DNA of 64,000 nucleotides, taken from positions 271,755 through 335,754 of the forward strand of contig NZ_MJGO01000023.1 in assembly GCF_001864895.1 (NCBI RefSeq), written 5' to 3'. This document shows, in pieces, positions 1 through 10,653 of this stretch (within the stretch, counting starts at the first letter, position 1; every line of letters begins with the position of its first letter). This DNA is from Curtobacterium sp. MCBA15_009. Lineage in GTDB: Bacteria > Actinomycetota > Actinomycetes > Actinomycetales > Microbacteriaceae. Under the pieces are notes generated by a model, which worked only from the letters and a program-made list of their open reading frames with translations, made no database searches and was not told the origin of the DNA. The position numbers and the translations under genes are program-made.

Positions 1-53
1 ACCGCACGGAAGCGGCGGTCGGGCGGGCGTGCGAGGCGCTGCGCTCGCTCAGG

Positions 54-100
54 GAGCAGAAGTCGTCGGGTCGCGAGGCCGCACCCGACGTCTTCTGCTC
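54..100. repeat. Intergenic hairpin repeat, family A, copy 1
   Basis: Inverted repeat with arms 54-71 and 83-100, one mismatch and an 11-nt loop. The outer arm reads GAGCAGAAG and the inner arm CGTCGGGT. The same architecture recurs at 200-248, 303-353, 28889-28939 and 29114-29170. No gene is supported in 1-422; this stretch holds only three such hairpins downstream of holA. Confidence 0.8.
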
Positions 101-199
101 ACTCGATGCACGACGCGGGCACGGGCACGGCAGCACGGGCACAGGCGCCGCCGCAACGGCTCGACCGCGGGACCGCCGGGATGCCTCGCCGGGCGATCA

Positions 200-248
200 T
201 GAGCAGGAACGGTCGGGTCTGGCGGGCGCACCCGACCATTCCTGCTCA
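200..248. repeat. Intergenic hairpin repeat, family A, copy 2
   Basis: Arms 200-218 and 230-248 pair with one mismatch around an 11-nt loop; the outer arm is TGAGCAGGAA and the inner arm GGTCGGGT. The right flank CACGAAGTGCACGCC is shared with copy 3, so the repeated unit is longer than the hairpin itself. Confidence 0.8.
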
Positions 249-302
249 CGAAGTGCACGCCGACTGGTGCAGGACCGCCAGGACGCCCGGGCAACGCCGA
301 TG

Positions 303-353
303 GTGAGCAGGAACGGTCGGGTCGCGTCGGCGCACCCGACCACTGCTGCTCAC
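303..353. repeat. Intergenic hairpin repeat, family A, copy 3
   Basis: Arms 303-322 and 334-353 begin GTGAGCAG and end CTGCTCAC, with an inner GGTCGGGT/ACCCGACC pairing and three mismatches between, around an 11-nt loop. It lies about 70 bases beyond the holA stop, so it may also act in 3'-end formation of that transcript, although no T-run follows. Confidence 0.75.
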
Positions 354-422
354 GAAGTGCACGCCGAGCAGCGCGGGACCACGACGCCGCCGGGCCGGGA
401 CCGCGGACGGGCTCGCCTCGCG

Positions 423-1442
423 TCAGCGGGCCTCGCCGCGCCGGGCGATCGTGCGCACCATGACCTCGAGGGCGTAGTGCGCGTCGCGGGAGCCGCCCTT
501 CACCGCGGTGTCCGCCTCGGCGATGCTCGTGATCGCGTTCGCCAGCCCGGACTCGGTCCAGGAGGCGACGTCGCGCTGCGCCCGTTGCACCTGCCACGGC
601 GCCATGCCGAGCGCGGAGGCCGCCTGCCCGCTCGGACCGCGGAACGCGCTGACCTTCGCCATCGTGCGGATCTTGCTCGCGAAGGCGGCGACGATCGGCA
701 CCGGGGCCTCACCCGTGGCGAGGGCGTGCCGCAGCTCGACGATGGCCGGGGCCGATCGGCCGGCCAGGGCGATGTCGGCGACCTTGAACGCGTTCGTCTC
801 CACCCGGCCGCCGTAGTACTTGTCGACGACCTTGTCGGTGATCTCCTGCGCCTCGTCGGCGAGGAGCTGCCGGCACGCCGCGGCGAGCTCGGCGAGGTCG
901 TCCGCGAAGGCCGTCACCAGGGTGCGCACGGCCGAGGGCGCGATCTTCCGCCGGGCGGCGCGGAACTCGGCGTTCACGAAGTCGATCCGGTCGGTCTCGC
1001 GCTTCAGCTCGTCGCAGAGGACCTCGATGCCCCCGCCGATCCCGCTGCGGATCGTGTCGAGCAGCTTCTTGCCGCGTACGCCACCGCCGTGCCGGAGCAC
1101 CAGGGTGACGTCGTCGGCGGGGGCCTGCAGGTACGCGATCGTCTCGGTGATGAAGGCGTCGGTGCACTTCTCGACGTTCGTGACCCGGACGAGTCGGGGC
1201 TCGCCGAAGAGCGAGGGGCTCGCCAGGGTCGCGAGGATCCCGGGCGCGTACTGGTCGGCTTCGAGGTCGTGGACCTCGAGCGCGGGGTCCTCGCCGACGA
1301 GCAGGTCCTTGAGCACGCCGCGGGCACGGTCGGCGAGGAACGCCTCGGGACCGGTGATGAGCACGACGGGGGCCGGCCGGATCCCGGACCAGGGGACCTG
1401 GTCGATCTTCGCTGCGGCGCGCGCGGGCTTCTTGGCGGGCAT
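423..1442 (-). CDS. holA: DNA polymerase III delta subunit
   Basis: A 339-residue clamp-loader delta subunit, which opens the beta sliding clamp during replisome loading. The start used is the ATG of the stretch MPAKKPARAAAKID; GGAAGG lies 5 nt upstream. The frame stays open for 40 more codons upstream, but that part is Pro/Arg-rich shadow of the comEC end. The family pattern is visible: an N-terminal P-loop-like strand (APVVLITGPEAFLADRA) that has lost the real Walker motif, as usual in delta, then an all-helical C-terminal domain. It follows comEA and comEC on the same strand, a common bacterial arrangement. The comEC frame is also open across its first 733 bases, which is odd (see comEC). 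Confidence 0.93.
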   Translation of the reverse strand: MPAKKPARAAAKIDQVPWSGIRPAPVVLITGPEAFLADRARGVLKDLLVGEDPALEVHDLEADQYAPGILATLASPSLFGEPRLVRVTNVEKCTDAFITETIAYLQAPADDVTLVLRHGGGVRGKKLLDTIRSGIGGGIEVLCDELKRETDRIDFVNAEFRAARRKIAPSAVRTLVTAFADDLAELAAACRQLLADEAQEITDKVVDKYYGGRVETNAFKVADIALAGRSAPAIVELRHALATGEAPVPIVAAFASKIRTMAKVSAFRGPSGQAASALGMAPWQVQRAQRDVASWTESGLANAITSIAEADTAVKGGSRDAHYALEVMVRTIARRGEAR

Positions 1443-3843
1443 GCGGTCCTTCCGGGGTCGCCGGTCCGGTCGGTACCGGGGCGGGTGGTGCACCTCCGAT
1501 CCTACGGGCGGCGGCCGACGACGAGCGCTCGCTCCACACCCACACCCCGTCGGTGCCGGCACGGGCGAGCACGATCGTGCCGAGCTCGTCGGTGCGGAGC
1601 GGCACGGTGCCCGCTGCCCGGAGGGCGTCGAGGGCGGAGCGCGTCGGGTGCCCGTAGGTGTTGTCCGCGCCGACGCCGATGAGCCCGACGCTGGCGGCGA
1701 GCTGCCGGGTCAGCTGCGGGTCCTGGTCGGCCGAGCCGTGGTGCGACACCTTGAGGACGTCGACGGGCCCGGTCGGCAGCACGCCGGAGGTGCGCAGCCG
1801 TCGTTGCGACGACTCCCCCAGGTCGCCGAGCAGGACCCCGGTGAGGCACGCCGCACAGGACCCCGGGTCCGCCGGACCGATCGTGAGCACGATGCTCGCG
1901 TCGTTGCCGGAGGTGCGGTCACCGGCGCGTGGCCACACCACCCGCCACGCGATCGGCCCGAGGACACCCGACACCCGGTCGTCCGCCCGGCGGACGTCGA
2001 CCCCGGCGCGCCGGAGGTCCTCGACGACCCGGTCGTCCGACGAGCGGCCGGTCGGCCCCACCAGGGCGGTGTCGACCGATCCGGCGACCGTGTCGACCGC
2101 GCCGACGTGGTCGCGGTCGAAGTGCGTGAGGACGAGCAGGTCGATCCGCGTGGTGCCGAGCAGGTCGAGGCACGAACGGAGCCGTTCCGGGTCGTCGCCG
2201 GTGTCCACGAGCGCCACGGCGTCGCCGCCCCGGAGCAGCACCGCGTCGCCCTGCCCGACGTCGCACGCCGCGACCGACCAGTCCCGCGGCACCGAGCCGC
2301 GGACGACGAGCACCGGGACCGTCACGGCGGCGACCCCGACCACGACGACCAGCGCCGACGCGAGCAGGAGCCACCGCGCGGTCCGTCCCCGGACCAGGAC
2401 CGCCGTGGCGATGCCCGCACACGCGAGGACGGCCGCGGCGACCCCGACCGGTCCGCCCGGCCAGGGCGTCGCGGCGTGCGGCAGCGACGCCGCCCCGCGG
2501 GCGATCCCGCCGACGGCTGCGGCGGGGACCCAGGCGACGGCAGCGAGCACCTGCGCGCCGACCGGGGACACCGGCGCGAGGACGCAGGCCGCGAGCCCGA
2601 CGACCGTGACGACGGGGGCGAAGGGTTCCGCGAGCAGGTTCGCCGGCACGGCGTAGGTGGGCAGCGCCGGCGACAGCGGGATCGTCACCGGCCAGCAGGC
2701 GACCTGGGCGGCGACGGGGACCGCGAGGGCGGCGGCCACCGGTGCCCAGACTCGACGGGCGAACAGGTCGGTCAGGGGCGGCCCGAGCACGACGATCCCG
2801 CTCGTGGCGAGCACGGACAGCGCGAACGCGAAGGACCGTGCGACCCACGGGTCGGCGACGAGCATCCCGGTGGCGGCGAGGGCGATGAGCGGCACGCCCC
2901 GCACCGGGCGGCCCGCCAGGTGCACCACGAGCACCACGACGGCCATCACCGTCGCGCGCACGATCGACGGATCGGGGCGGACGAGCACCACGAACGCCAG
3001 GAGCACGCCGACGGCCACGGCGGCCCGCACCACCCGCGGCAGGCCGCAGGCCCGCCCGAGCACCACGACGAGTCCGACCACGACCGCGCAGTTGGCTCCG
3101 GAGACGGCGGTCAGGTGCGTCAGGGCGACGGTCTCCATCGCGGCCTCGGTGTCGGGGTCGAGCCCGGACCGGTCCCCGATCGCCATGCCGCGGAGCAGTG
3201 CTGCTCCGGGCTGGGGCAGACCGGCCGTGGCGCGCACGAAGGCCTGCCGGGCGGTGTGGGTCGCACCGAGCGCTCCCCCGGGCGGCACGGACGACGGCGC
3301 GCCGCGCAGGAACGCCACGATGGCGGTCGCCGAGCCCGCGCGGTCGAACTGCAGCGCAGCGGTGCCGGTGACGTGGGAACCGGCCGGCAGCACGGCGCCG
3401 GGCGGGTCGTCGCGCGCGGGTACGAGTCGGACGGGGACGCGGAGACCGGCGACGGCGTCCGCCCGCTCGAGCGTGCCGACGACCGACCGGTCACCGGGGA
3501 CGAGGTCGCGGGACAGGACCGCCTCGACCTCGACGCGTGCGGCGCCGTCCGCCCCGACGACGGCGTGCAGCGACTGCGGGGACCGGCGGGGCTCCGCCAC
3601 CGCGACCGACACGGCGAGCAGCGTGGTGAGCGCGGCGGCCACGAGGACCAGCGCGGCGACGACCGCGGGTCCGCCGCTCGGCCGTCGGCCGAGCAGGACG
3701 CCGCTCACGACGGCGAGCACGACCGCGACCGTCCCGACGACCGGTGCGGCGTCCGGCGCACCGACGAGCAGGGCGACGACGACCCAGGCGACACCGACGG
3801 GTCCCGCCACGCGCAGGTCGGCCGCACTCGGGGCGAGGTGCAC
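709..3843 (-). CDS. comEC: ComEC/Rec2 DNA-uptake channel; conserved part ends near 1520, frame overruns holA
   Basis: Polytopic membrane protein that carries single-stranded DNA across the cytoplasmic membrane in natural transformation. The GTG start has AGGAGG 5 nt upstream and lies 10 bases after the comEA stop. Seen in order: N-terminal hydrophobic segments, a competence domain (LTHLTAVSGANCAVV near residue 235), more membrane segments, then a metallo-beta-lactamase-like domain with THFDRDH at residues 573-579, a later VSHHGSAD and NTYGHPTRSA. Recognisable homology ends around DGVWVWSER (near 1520), giving about 775 residues, a normal ComEC length. No stop occurs in this frame until 709, so the literal frame adds about 270 Arg/Pro-rich residues that are a frame-shifted reading of holA. 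A stop in a neighbouring frame at 1502-1504 would end the protein properly. The C-terminus is therefore uncertain. Confidence 0.82.
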   Translation of the reverse strand: MHLAPSAADLRVAGPVGVAWVVVALLVGAPDAAPVVGTVAVVLAVVSGVLLGRRPSGGPAVVAALVLVAAALTTLLAVSVAVAEPRRSPQSLHAVVGADGAARVEVEAVLSRDLVPGDRSVVGTLERADAVAGLRVPVRLVPARDDPPGAVLPAGSHVTGTAALQFDRAGSATAIVAFLRGAPSSVPPGGALGATHTARQAFVRATAGLPQPGAALLRGMAIGDRSGLDPDTEAAMETVALTHLTAVSGANCAVVVGLVVVLGRACGLPRVVRAAVAVGVLLAFVVLVRPDPSIVRATVMAVVVLVVHLAGRPVRGVPLIALAATGMLVADPWVARSFAFALSVLATSGIVVLGPPLTDLFARRVWAPVAAALAVPVAAQVACWPVTIPLSPALPTYAVPANLLAEPFAPVVTVVGLAACVLAPVSPVGAQVLAAVAWVPAAAVGGIARGAASLPHAATPWPGGPVGVAAAVLACAGIATAVLVRGRTARWLLLASALVVVVGVAAVTVPVLVVRGSVPRDWSVAACDVGQGDAVLLRGGDAVALVDTGDDPERLRSCLDLLGTTRIDLLVLTHFDRDHVGAVDTVAGSVDTALVGPTGRSSDDRVVEDLRRAGVDVRRADDRVSGVLGPIAWRVVWPRAGDRTSGNDASIVLTIGPADPGSCAACLTGVLLGDLGESSQRRLRTSGVLPTGPVDVLKVSHHGSADQDPQLTRQLAASVGLIGVGADNTYGHPTRSALDALRAAGTVPLRTDELGTIVLARAGTDGVWVWSERSSSAAARRIGGAPPAPVPTGPATPEGPHARQEARARRSEDRPGPLVRDPAGPRRAHHRSRGVPRRPCPRRAQGPARRRGPRARGPRPRSRPVRARDPRDPGEPLALRRAPTRPGHERREVHRRLHHRDDRVPAGPRRRRHPGAPARRWRTRQEAARHDPQRDRRGHRGPLRRAEARDRPDRLRERRVPRRPAEDRALGRAHPGDGLRGRPRRARRGVPAAPRRRGAGDHRQGRRQVLRRPGGDERVQGRRHRPGRPIGPGHRRAAARPRHG

Positions 3844-3853
3844 GCGTCCCTCC

Positions 3854-4615
3854 TCAGACCCGCACGCGATCGCGCAGCTCGGCGAAGCGGACGTCGCCGA
3901 TGCCACTGACGTCGAGCAGGTCCTCGACCGCGGTGAACCCGCCGTGTTCGTCGCGCCACGCGATGATGCGGCCGGCGAGCCCCGGCCCGATGCCGGGCAG
4001 GGTCTCGAGCGCCGCCTGGTCGGCACGGTTCAGGTCCACGACGCCGGCGCCCGACGCCCCGTCCGGCGCACCGTCCGCAGCGCCACCGCCACCCGCCGCA
4101 GACCCAGCGCCGCCCCCGCCACCGGCCACCGGGTCGAGCGCCTCGGGCACGTCCTGCTGCCCCTGCCGCGGCACGTACAGGCGTTCCCCGTCCGTCAGCG
4201 GCCGCGCCAGGTTCAACCGGTCGAGGTCGGCGTCCTCCGTCGCACCGCCGGCACGCTCGAGCGCGTCGGTGACCCGGCTCGCCGCGGGCAGGTCGACGAC
4301 GCCGGCCCGACGCACGGCCCCGAGCACGTGCACGACCACCCGCCCGGAACCAGCACCAGCACCAGCACCGACACCATCGGACGGGGACGGGGACGCCACC
4401 GCCGACGAGTCGGCACTCGACCCGCCACCGGCGGACGGCGCACCCCGCACGACCACCCCGTCGGCACCACCACCGTCACCCCCACCAGCACCGAGGACCC
4501 CGACCAGCACCACGACGAGCGCGACGGCGACCACGACCCCGGCGAGCACCACGGCCGCCCGCGGGGACAGCGTGAGGCGGGACCACCAGGGCCCGGGTGA
4601 CGACGGCGAGGACAT
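3854..4615 (-). CDS. comEA: ComEA family DNA-binding competence protein
   Basis: A 253-residue membrane-anchored receptor thought to bind incoming DNA outside the membrane and pass it to ComEC. One N-terminal transmembrane segment (about residues 18-43) is followed by a Gly/Ser/Ala-rich linker, an SLBB-type domain (VVVHVLGAVRRAGVVDL through the RLYVP stretch), a second Gly/Ala-rich linker and a C-terminal helix-hairpin-helix pair containing VDLNRADQAALETLPGIG. This is the standard actinobacterial ComEA plan. It is followed after 10 bases by comEC. The ATG has no clear Shine-Dalgarno but is preceded by TAGCGT 6 nt upstream, consistent with a leaderless transcript. No other competence genes are in the window. 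Confidence 0.93.
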   Translation of the reverse strand: MSSPSSPGPWWSRLTLSPRAAVVLAGVVVAVALVVVLVGVLGAGGGDGGGADGVVVRGAPSAGGGSSADSSAVASPSPSDGVGAGAGAGSGRVVVHVLGAVRRAGVVDLPAASRVTDALERAGGATEDADLDRLNLARPLTDGERLYVPRQGQQDVPEALDPVAGGGGGAGSAAGGGGAADGAPDGASGAGVVDLNRADQAALETLPGIGPGLAGRIIAWRDEHGGFTAVEDLLDVSGIGDVRFAELRDRVRV

Positions 4616-4621
4616 GCCCGA

Positions 4622-4627
4622 ACGCTA
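4622..4627 (-). promoter_or_regulatory. Candidate -10 box of a leaderless comEA transcript
   Basis: TAGCGT on the minus strand, six bases before the comEA ATG, fits the actinobacterial TANNNT box of leaderless genes. It touches the perfect palindrome at 4627-4656. No convincing -35 element was identified. Confidence 0.4.
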
Positions 4628-4656
4628 CGGAGCCCGGCCGATCGGCCGGGCTCCGT
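4627..4656 (-). terminator. Perfect GC-rich palindrome after leuS, likely terminator
   Basis: Arms of 14 bases (4627-4640 and 4643-4656, reading ACGGAGCCCGGCCG) with a 2-nt loop, 59 bases beyond the leuS stop and just upstream of comEA on the same strand. There is no T-run. It could end the leuS transcript, or be an operator, since it abuts the comEA start region. Confidence 0.6.
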
Positions 4657-4714
4657 CGGGCACGTCTGTGGACGGGCGTCGCAGGCGCCCCCGCTGTGCA
4701 GGGACGGCCGCGCG

Positions 4715-7255
<2,541 letters not shown>

Positions 7256-7263
7256 GGTCCTCA

Positions 7264-7269
7264 ACGATA
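7264..7269 (-). promoter_or_regulatory. Candidate -10 box upstream of leuS
   Basis: TATCGT on the minus strand ends 8 nt before the leuS GTG, inside the 50-bp gap after cydC. It would allow leuS to be transcribed separately from the cyd genes. No -35 box was identified. Confidence 0.35.
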
Positions 7270-7305
7270 CAAGCCGGGAGGCCCGTCCCGCGTCCGCCTG
7301 TCGGC

Positions 7306-8994
7306 TCACCCGGCGAGCAGGCGTCCGTCCCGCATCCGCAGGGTCCGGTCGACCAGGTCCGGCGCCACCGGGACGTGCGACACGATGAGGACCGTCCGCC
7401 CCGCTGCGCGGGCGGTGGTGACGAGGTCGCGGAGCACGGCGTCGCCGAGGTCCGGGTCGACGTCGGCGGTGGGTTCGTCGAGCACGAGGACCGGGAACGC
7501 GTGCAGCAGCGCCCGTGCCAGGGCCAAGCGGTGCGCCTGCCCGCCGGAGACGAGACCGCCGCGCTCCCCGACCGACGCGTCGAGACCGCCGCGCCGGGTG
7601 ACCCACGCGCCGAGGCCGACCCGGTCGAGCACGGCGAGGAGCTCGTCGTCGGTGGCGGTGTCGCGGGCGAAGAGCAGGTTCTGCCGCACCGACTGGTCGA
7701 ACACGAACGGGTCCTGCTCGATGAGGCCGACCCGGGCGCGGACGGCATCGGGGTGCATGCCGCGTGCTTCGATCCCGTCGAGCGTGTACGACCCCTCGTG
7801 CTCGACGAACCGGACGAGCGCGTCGACGAGCGTGGACTTGCCGGCGCCGCTCGGCCCCTCGAGCACGACGACCTCGCCGGGGTGCAGGTCGAGCGACACA
7901 CCGTCGACCGCGGGCCGGTCCGCTCCGGGCCACCGCACGGTGAGGTCGCGCAGGGCCACGGCGACCGGCCCGTCGACGACCAGGTCGGCGGGGTCGGCGT
8001 CGGCGTCGGGCTCCGGCACGATGCCGGCCGGCAGGTCGGCGGGCACGGTCCGCTCGACGCGGTCGGCGGCGGCGCGCACCCTGCGGAGCGTGAGGACGGC
8101 GAGCGGGACGGTGCCGACGACCTCGAAGAGCGCGAGCGGCACGAAGACCGCGAGGGCCCAGAGCGGACCGTCGAGTGCGCCGGACACGACCGCGGGGGCG
8201 CCGGCCGCGAGGATCCCGATCACCGCGCCGCCGCCGAGCAGGCCGACGAGGGCGCCGACGAGGGACTCGACGGTGCCGCGCCGCCGGACGGCCCGGGTGA
8301 CGCGGGCGTCGAGGCGGGCGATGTGGGCGAGCCGGTCGTCGAGCGTGCCGTACGCCGTGAAGACGTCGAGCGTGCGGACGGTGTCGAGCACGAGGTCGGC
8401 GACGCGGCCGCGGTCGGCGGCGGTCTCACGGTCGGACCGTTCGGCGATCGCCCGGGTGACCACCGACCCGACGAGGGCGGCGATCGCGAGCGCGACGACG
8501 AGCACGAGCGCGGCGGGCACGGACACGAGCGCCACCGCGACGACGGACAGCACCGCGACGACCGCCGCGGACACGAGCGGGCCGACCACCCGGATGGGCA
8601 GGTCCTGCAGGCGGTCGGTGTCGGTGACGAGCCGCGTCAACAGGTCACCACGACCGGTGCTGCCGAGCCCGACCGGCGCGACCGAGGCCAGGCGTCGGTA
8701 CATCTCGGTGCGCACCACGGCCAGCTGCCGGAAGGAGGCGTCGTGCCCGGCGAGCCGGTCGACGTAGCGCAGGGCGGCACGACCGAGCGCGAAGGCCCGG
8801 ACCCCGACCATGACGAGCGTCAGGTACAGGATCGGCGGGTGCTCCGCGGCCCGCGTGATGAGGTAGCCGCTCGCGGCGAGGAGCGCGACGGCGCAGACCG
8901 CGCTGAGCGCGCCGGCGGCGACCGCCTTCGCCCAACCCGACCCGTGCGGCATGGCGAGCCGCAGGACCGACGTGCCACGGGCCTCCCGGCTCAT
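7306..8994 (-). CDS. cydC: Thiol reductant ABC exporter subunit CydC
   Basis: A 562-residue half-transporter with about six membrane helices in the first 330 residues and an ABC ATPase domain. Walker [10 protein letters not shown] is at 380-388, the signature is VSGGQ and Walker B is VLVLDEPT. CydC pairs with CydD to export cysteine/glutathione-type thiols (or haem, on later views) needed to assemble cytochrome bd. It overlaps the cydD stop by 4 bases (ATGA), showing translational coupling. The assignment to CydC rather than CydD rests on its place after cydD and on the order cydA-cydB-cydD-cydC, which is the typical actinobacterial arrangement. Confidence 0.93.
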   Translation of the reverse strand: MSREARGTSVLRLAMPHGSGWAKAVAAGALSAVCAVALLAASGYLITRAAEHPPILYLTLVMVGVRAFALGRAALRYVDRLAGHDASFRQLAVVRTEMYRRLASVAPVGLGSTGRGDLLTRLVTDTDRLQDLPIRVVGPLVSAAVVAVLSVVAVALVSVPAALVLVVALAIAALVGSVVTRAIAERSDRETAADRGRVADLVLDTVRTLDVFTAYGTLDDRLAHIARLDARVTRAVRRRGTVESLVGALVGLLGGGAVIGILAAGAPAVVSGALDGPLWALAVFVPLALFEVVGTVPLAVLTLRRVRAAADRVERTVPADLPAGIVPEPDADADPADLVVDGPVAVALRDLTVRWPGADRPAVDGVSLDLHPGEVVVLEGPSGAGKSTLVDALVRFVEHEGSYTLDGIEARGMHPDAVRARVGLIEQDPFVFDQSVRQNLLFARDTATDDELLAVLDRVGLGAWVTRRGGLDASVGERGGLVSGGQAHRLALARALLHAFPVLVLDEPTADVDPDLGDAVLRDLVTTARAAGRTVLIVSHVPVAPDLVDRTLRMRDGRLLAG

Positions 8995-10643
8995 GCGCGC
9001 ACCCCCGGTCGGACCGTCACGGACCCGTCGGACGCGACGTCCAGTCGGAGGTCGGCCGCGGCGATCACGGCCGGGCGGTGGCTGGCGACCACGACGACCG
9101 CACCGTCGGCCGCCAGGCGACGGACGGACGCGACGACGTGCGCCTCGGCGTCGGCGTCGAGTGCCGAGGTGGGCTCGTCGAGCAGGACGAGCGGGGTCCG
9201 CTCGCGGTGCGCCCGGTAGAACGCGCGGGCGACCGCGACGCGTTGCGCCTGGCCGCCGGACAGGCCGCTGCCGCCGGCGCCGACCGGGAGGCCCGGGTCG
9301 ACTCCCAGCCCCGCGTCACCGAGCGCGGTCCGCACGTCGTCGGCGTCGGGGGTCGCGCTGAGCGCGACGTTCTCGGCGACCGTCCCCCGCACGAGACGCG
9401 GGCGCTGGTCGGCCCAGGTGGTGCGGTCGGCCACCGGGGCACCGGCCGCTCCGGGCACCGTCACCGTGCCGTCGTGGGGCAGCGCCCCGCGCAGGGCGGC
9501 GATGATGCTCGACTTGCCGGAGCCGCTCGGACCGGCGAGCACGACGACCGTGCCGGCCTCGGCGTGCAGGTCGACGGGGCCGATCACGACGTCGGCGCGG
9601 CGGACCGTCAGCCCGCGCACCGTCAGCGCGGTCGCCGCAGCGGGTGCGGGGGTCGGTGCCGTCGCGGCCGGGGCGTCGCGGCCGTCGTCGAGCACGTCGA
9701 GGACCGCGGCCGAGGCCTCGACGCCGTCCTGGGCGGCGTGGAAGTCGGCGCCGACCTGCCGGATCGGGGCGAAGGCCTCCGGTGCGAGGACGAGCACGAA
9801 CATCGCGGCACCGAGGCCGAGCGACCCGTCGACCAGGCGGATGCCGATCGACACTGCGACCAGGGCCACTGACAGGCTCGCGGCGAGCTCGAGGGCGAAC
9901 CCGCTCACGAACGACAGTCGGAGCACCCCGAGGGTCCCCCGCCGGTACTCGTCGGTGACCGCGCCGATCCGACCGACCTGGCGCCGCGCGCGGCCGAAGA
10001 CCTTGAGTGTCGCGAGCCCCTCGACGGCTTCGGTGAAGGCGCCGCCGAGCGTCGCCAGGGCGTCGGACTGCCGTCGCTGCAGCGCCTGCGTCGCCAGGCC
10101 GATCAGGATCATGAACACGGGGATGACCGGCAGGGCGAACAGGATGACCAGCCCGCTCGTCAGGTCGCCGATCCCGATCGCGACGAGGAGCACCGGGGTC
10201 GCGATCGCGGTGAGGGCGAGCTGTGGCAGGTACCGGCCGAAGTAGGCGTCGAGGGCGTCGAGCCCCGGTCCGAGCGTCGTGGCGAAGCCGGCGCTCGACC
10301 GGCCGGACAGCCACGCCGGCCCGCGCTCGGCCGCCCGGGCGAGCACGGTGGTGCGCATCTCGCTCTTCACCCGTGCCGCGGCCCGTGCCGCCAGGTCGTC
10401 GGTGGCCCAGGCTGCGACCGCCCGGAGCACGAACGCCCCGCCGAGCAGCGCGAGCGCCTGCCCGAACGCCGCCGGGACGCCCCCGCCCCCGACCGCGTCG
10501 ACCCCGAGGGTCACCGCCGCGGCGATCCCCCACGCGATCGCGATGGTCGCGACCGTGCGCAGGACGCCCGTCCCGGCGGCGGCGACGATGAAGCCGCGCG
10601 CCGTCCGGGACAGCCGCAGGAGTCGGGGGTCGAGGGGCTTCAC
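8991..10643 (-). CDS. cydD: Thiol reductant ABC exporter subunit CydD
   Basis: A 550-residue partner of CydC. An N-terminal six-helix membrane domain is followed by an ATPase domain with Walker A GPSGSGKSS near residue 370, signature LSGGQAQR and Walker B PLVLLDEPTSALD. It begins 10 bases after the cydB stop and overlaps cydC by 4 bases. Its membrane partner domain contains the stretch SGRSSAGFATTLGPGLDALDAYFGRYLPQ in place of the longer coupling motifs of general exporters. Its job is inferred from the operon: loss of CydDC in other bacteria blocks maturation of the bd oxidase. Confidence 0.93.
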   Translation of the reverse strand: MKPLDPRLLRLSRTARGFIVAAAGTGVLRTVATIAIAWGIAAAVTLGVDAVGGGGVPAAFGQALALLGGAFVLRAVAAWATDDLAARAAARVKSEMRTTVLARAAERGPAWLSGRSSAGFATTLGPGLDALDAYFGRYLPQLALTAIATPVLLVAIGIGDLTSGLVILFALPVIPVFMILIGLATQALQRRQSDALATLGGAFTEAVEGLATLKVFGRARRQVGRIGAVTDEYRRGTLGVLRLSFVSGFALELAASLSVALVAVSIGIRLVDGSLGLGAAMFVLVLAPEAFAPIRQVGADFHAAQDGVEASAAVLDVLDDGRDAPAATAPTPAPAAATALTVRGLTVRRADVVIGPVDLHAEAGTVVVLAGPSGSGKSSIIAALRGALPHDGTVTVPGAAGAPVADRTTWADQRPRLVRGTVAENVALSATPDADDVRTALGDAGLGVDPGLPVGAGGSGLSGGQAQRVAVARAFYRAHRERTPLVLLDEPTSALDADAEAHVVASVRRLAADGAVVVVASHRPAVIAAADLRLDVASDGSVTVRPGVRA

Positions 10644-10653
10644 CGTCGTCCGC

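Noticed and set aside
54..353. Ends of insertion sequences
   Set aside because: The inverted repeats enclose only 11-nt loops and no transposase frame is present.
1443..1562. Forty-codon N-terminal extension of holA
   Set aside because: Pro/Arg-rich, overlaps the comEC end, and a good ribosome site precedes the internal ATG at 1442.
820..3909. Very long plus-strand open frame opposite comEC and holA
   Set aside because: Its translation is His/Arg/Asp/Gly-rich without domains, the usual antisense shadow in GC-rich DNA, while the minus strand encodes recognisable ComEC.
7256..7933. N-terminal extension of leuS into cydC
   Set aside because: It reads cydC in another frame; LeuRS homology begins at the GTG at 7255.
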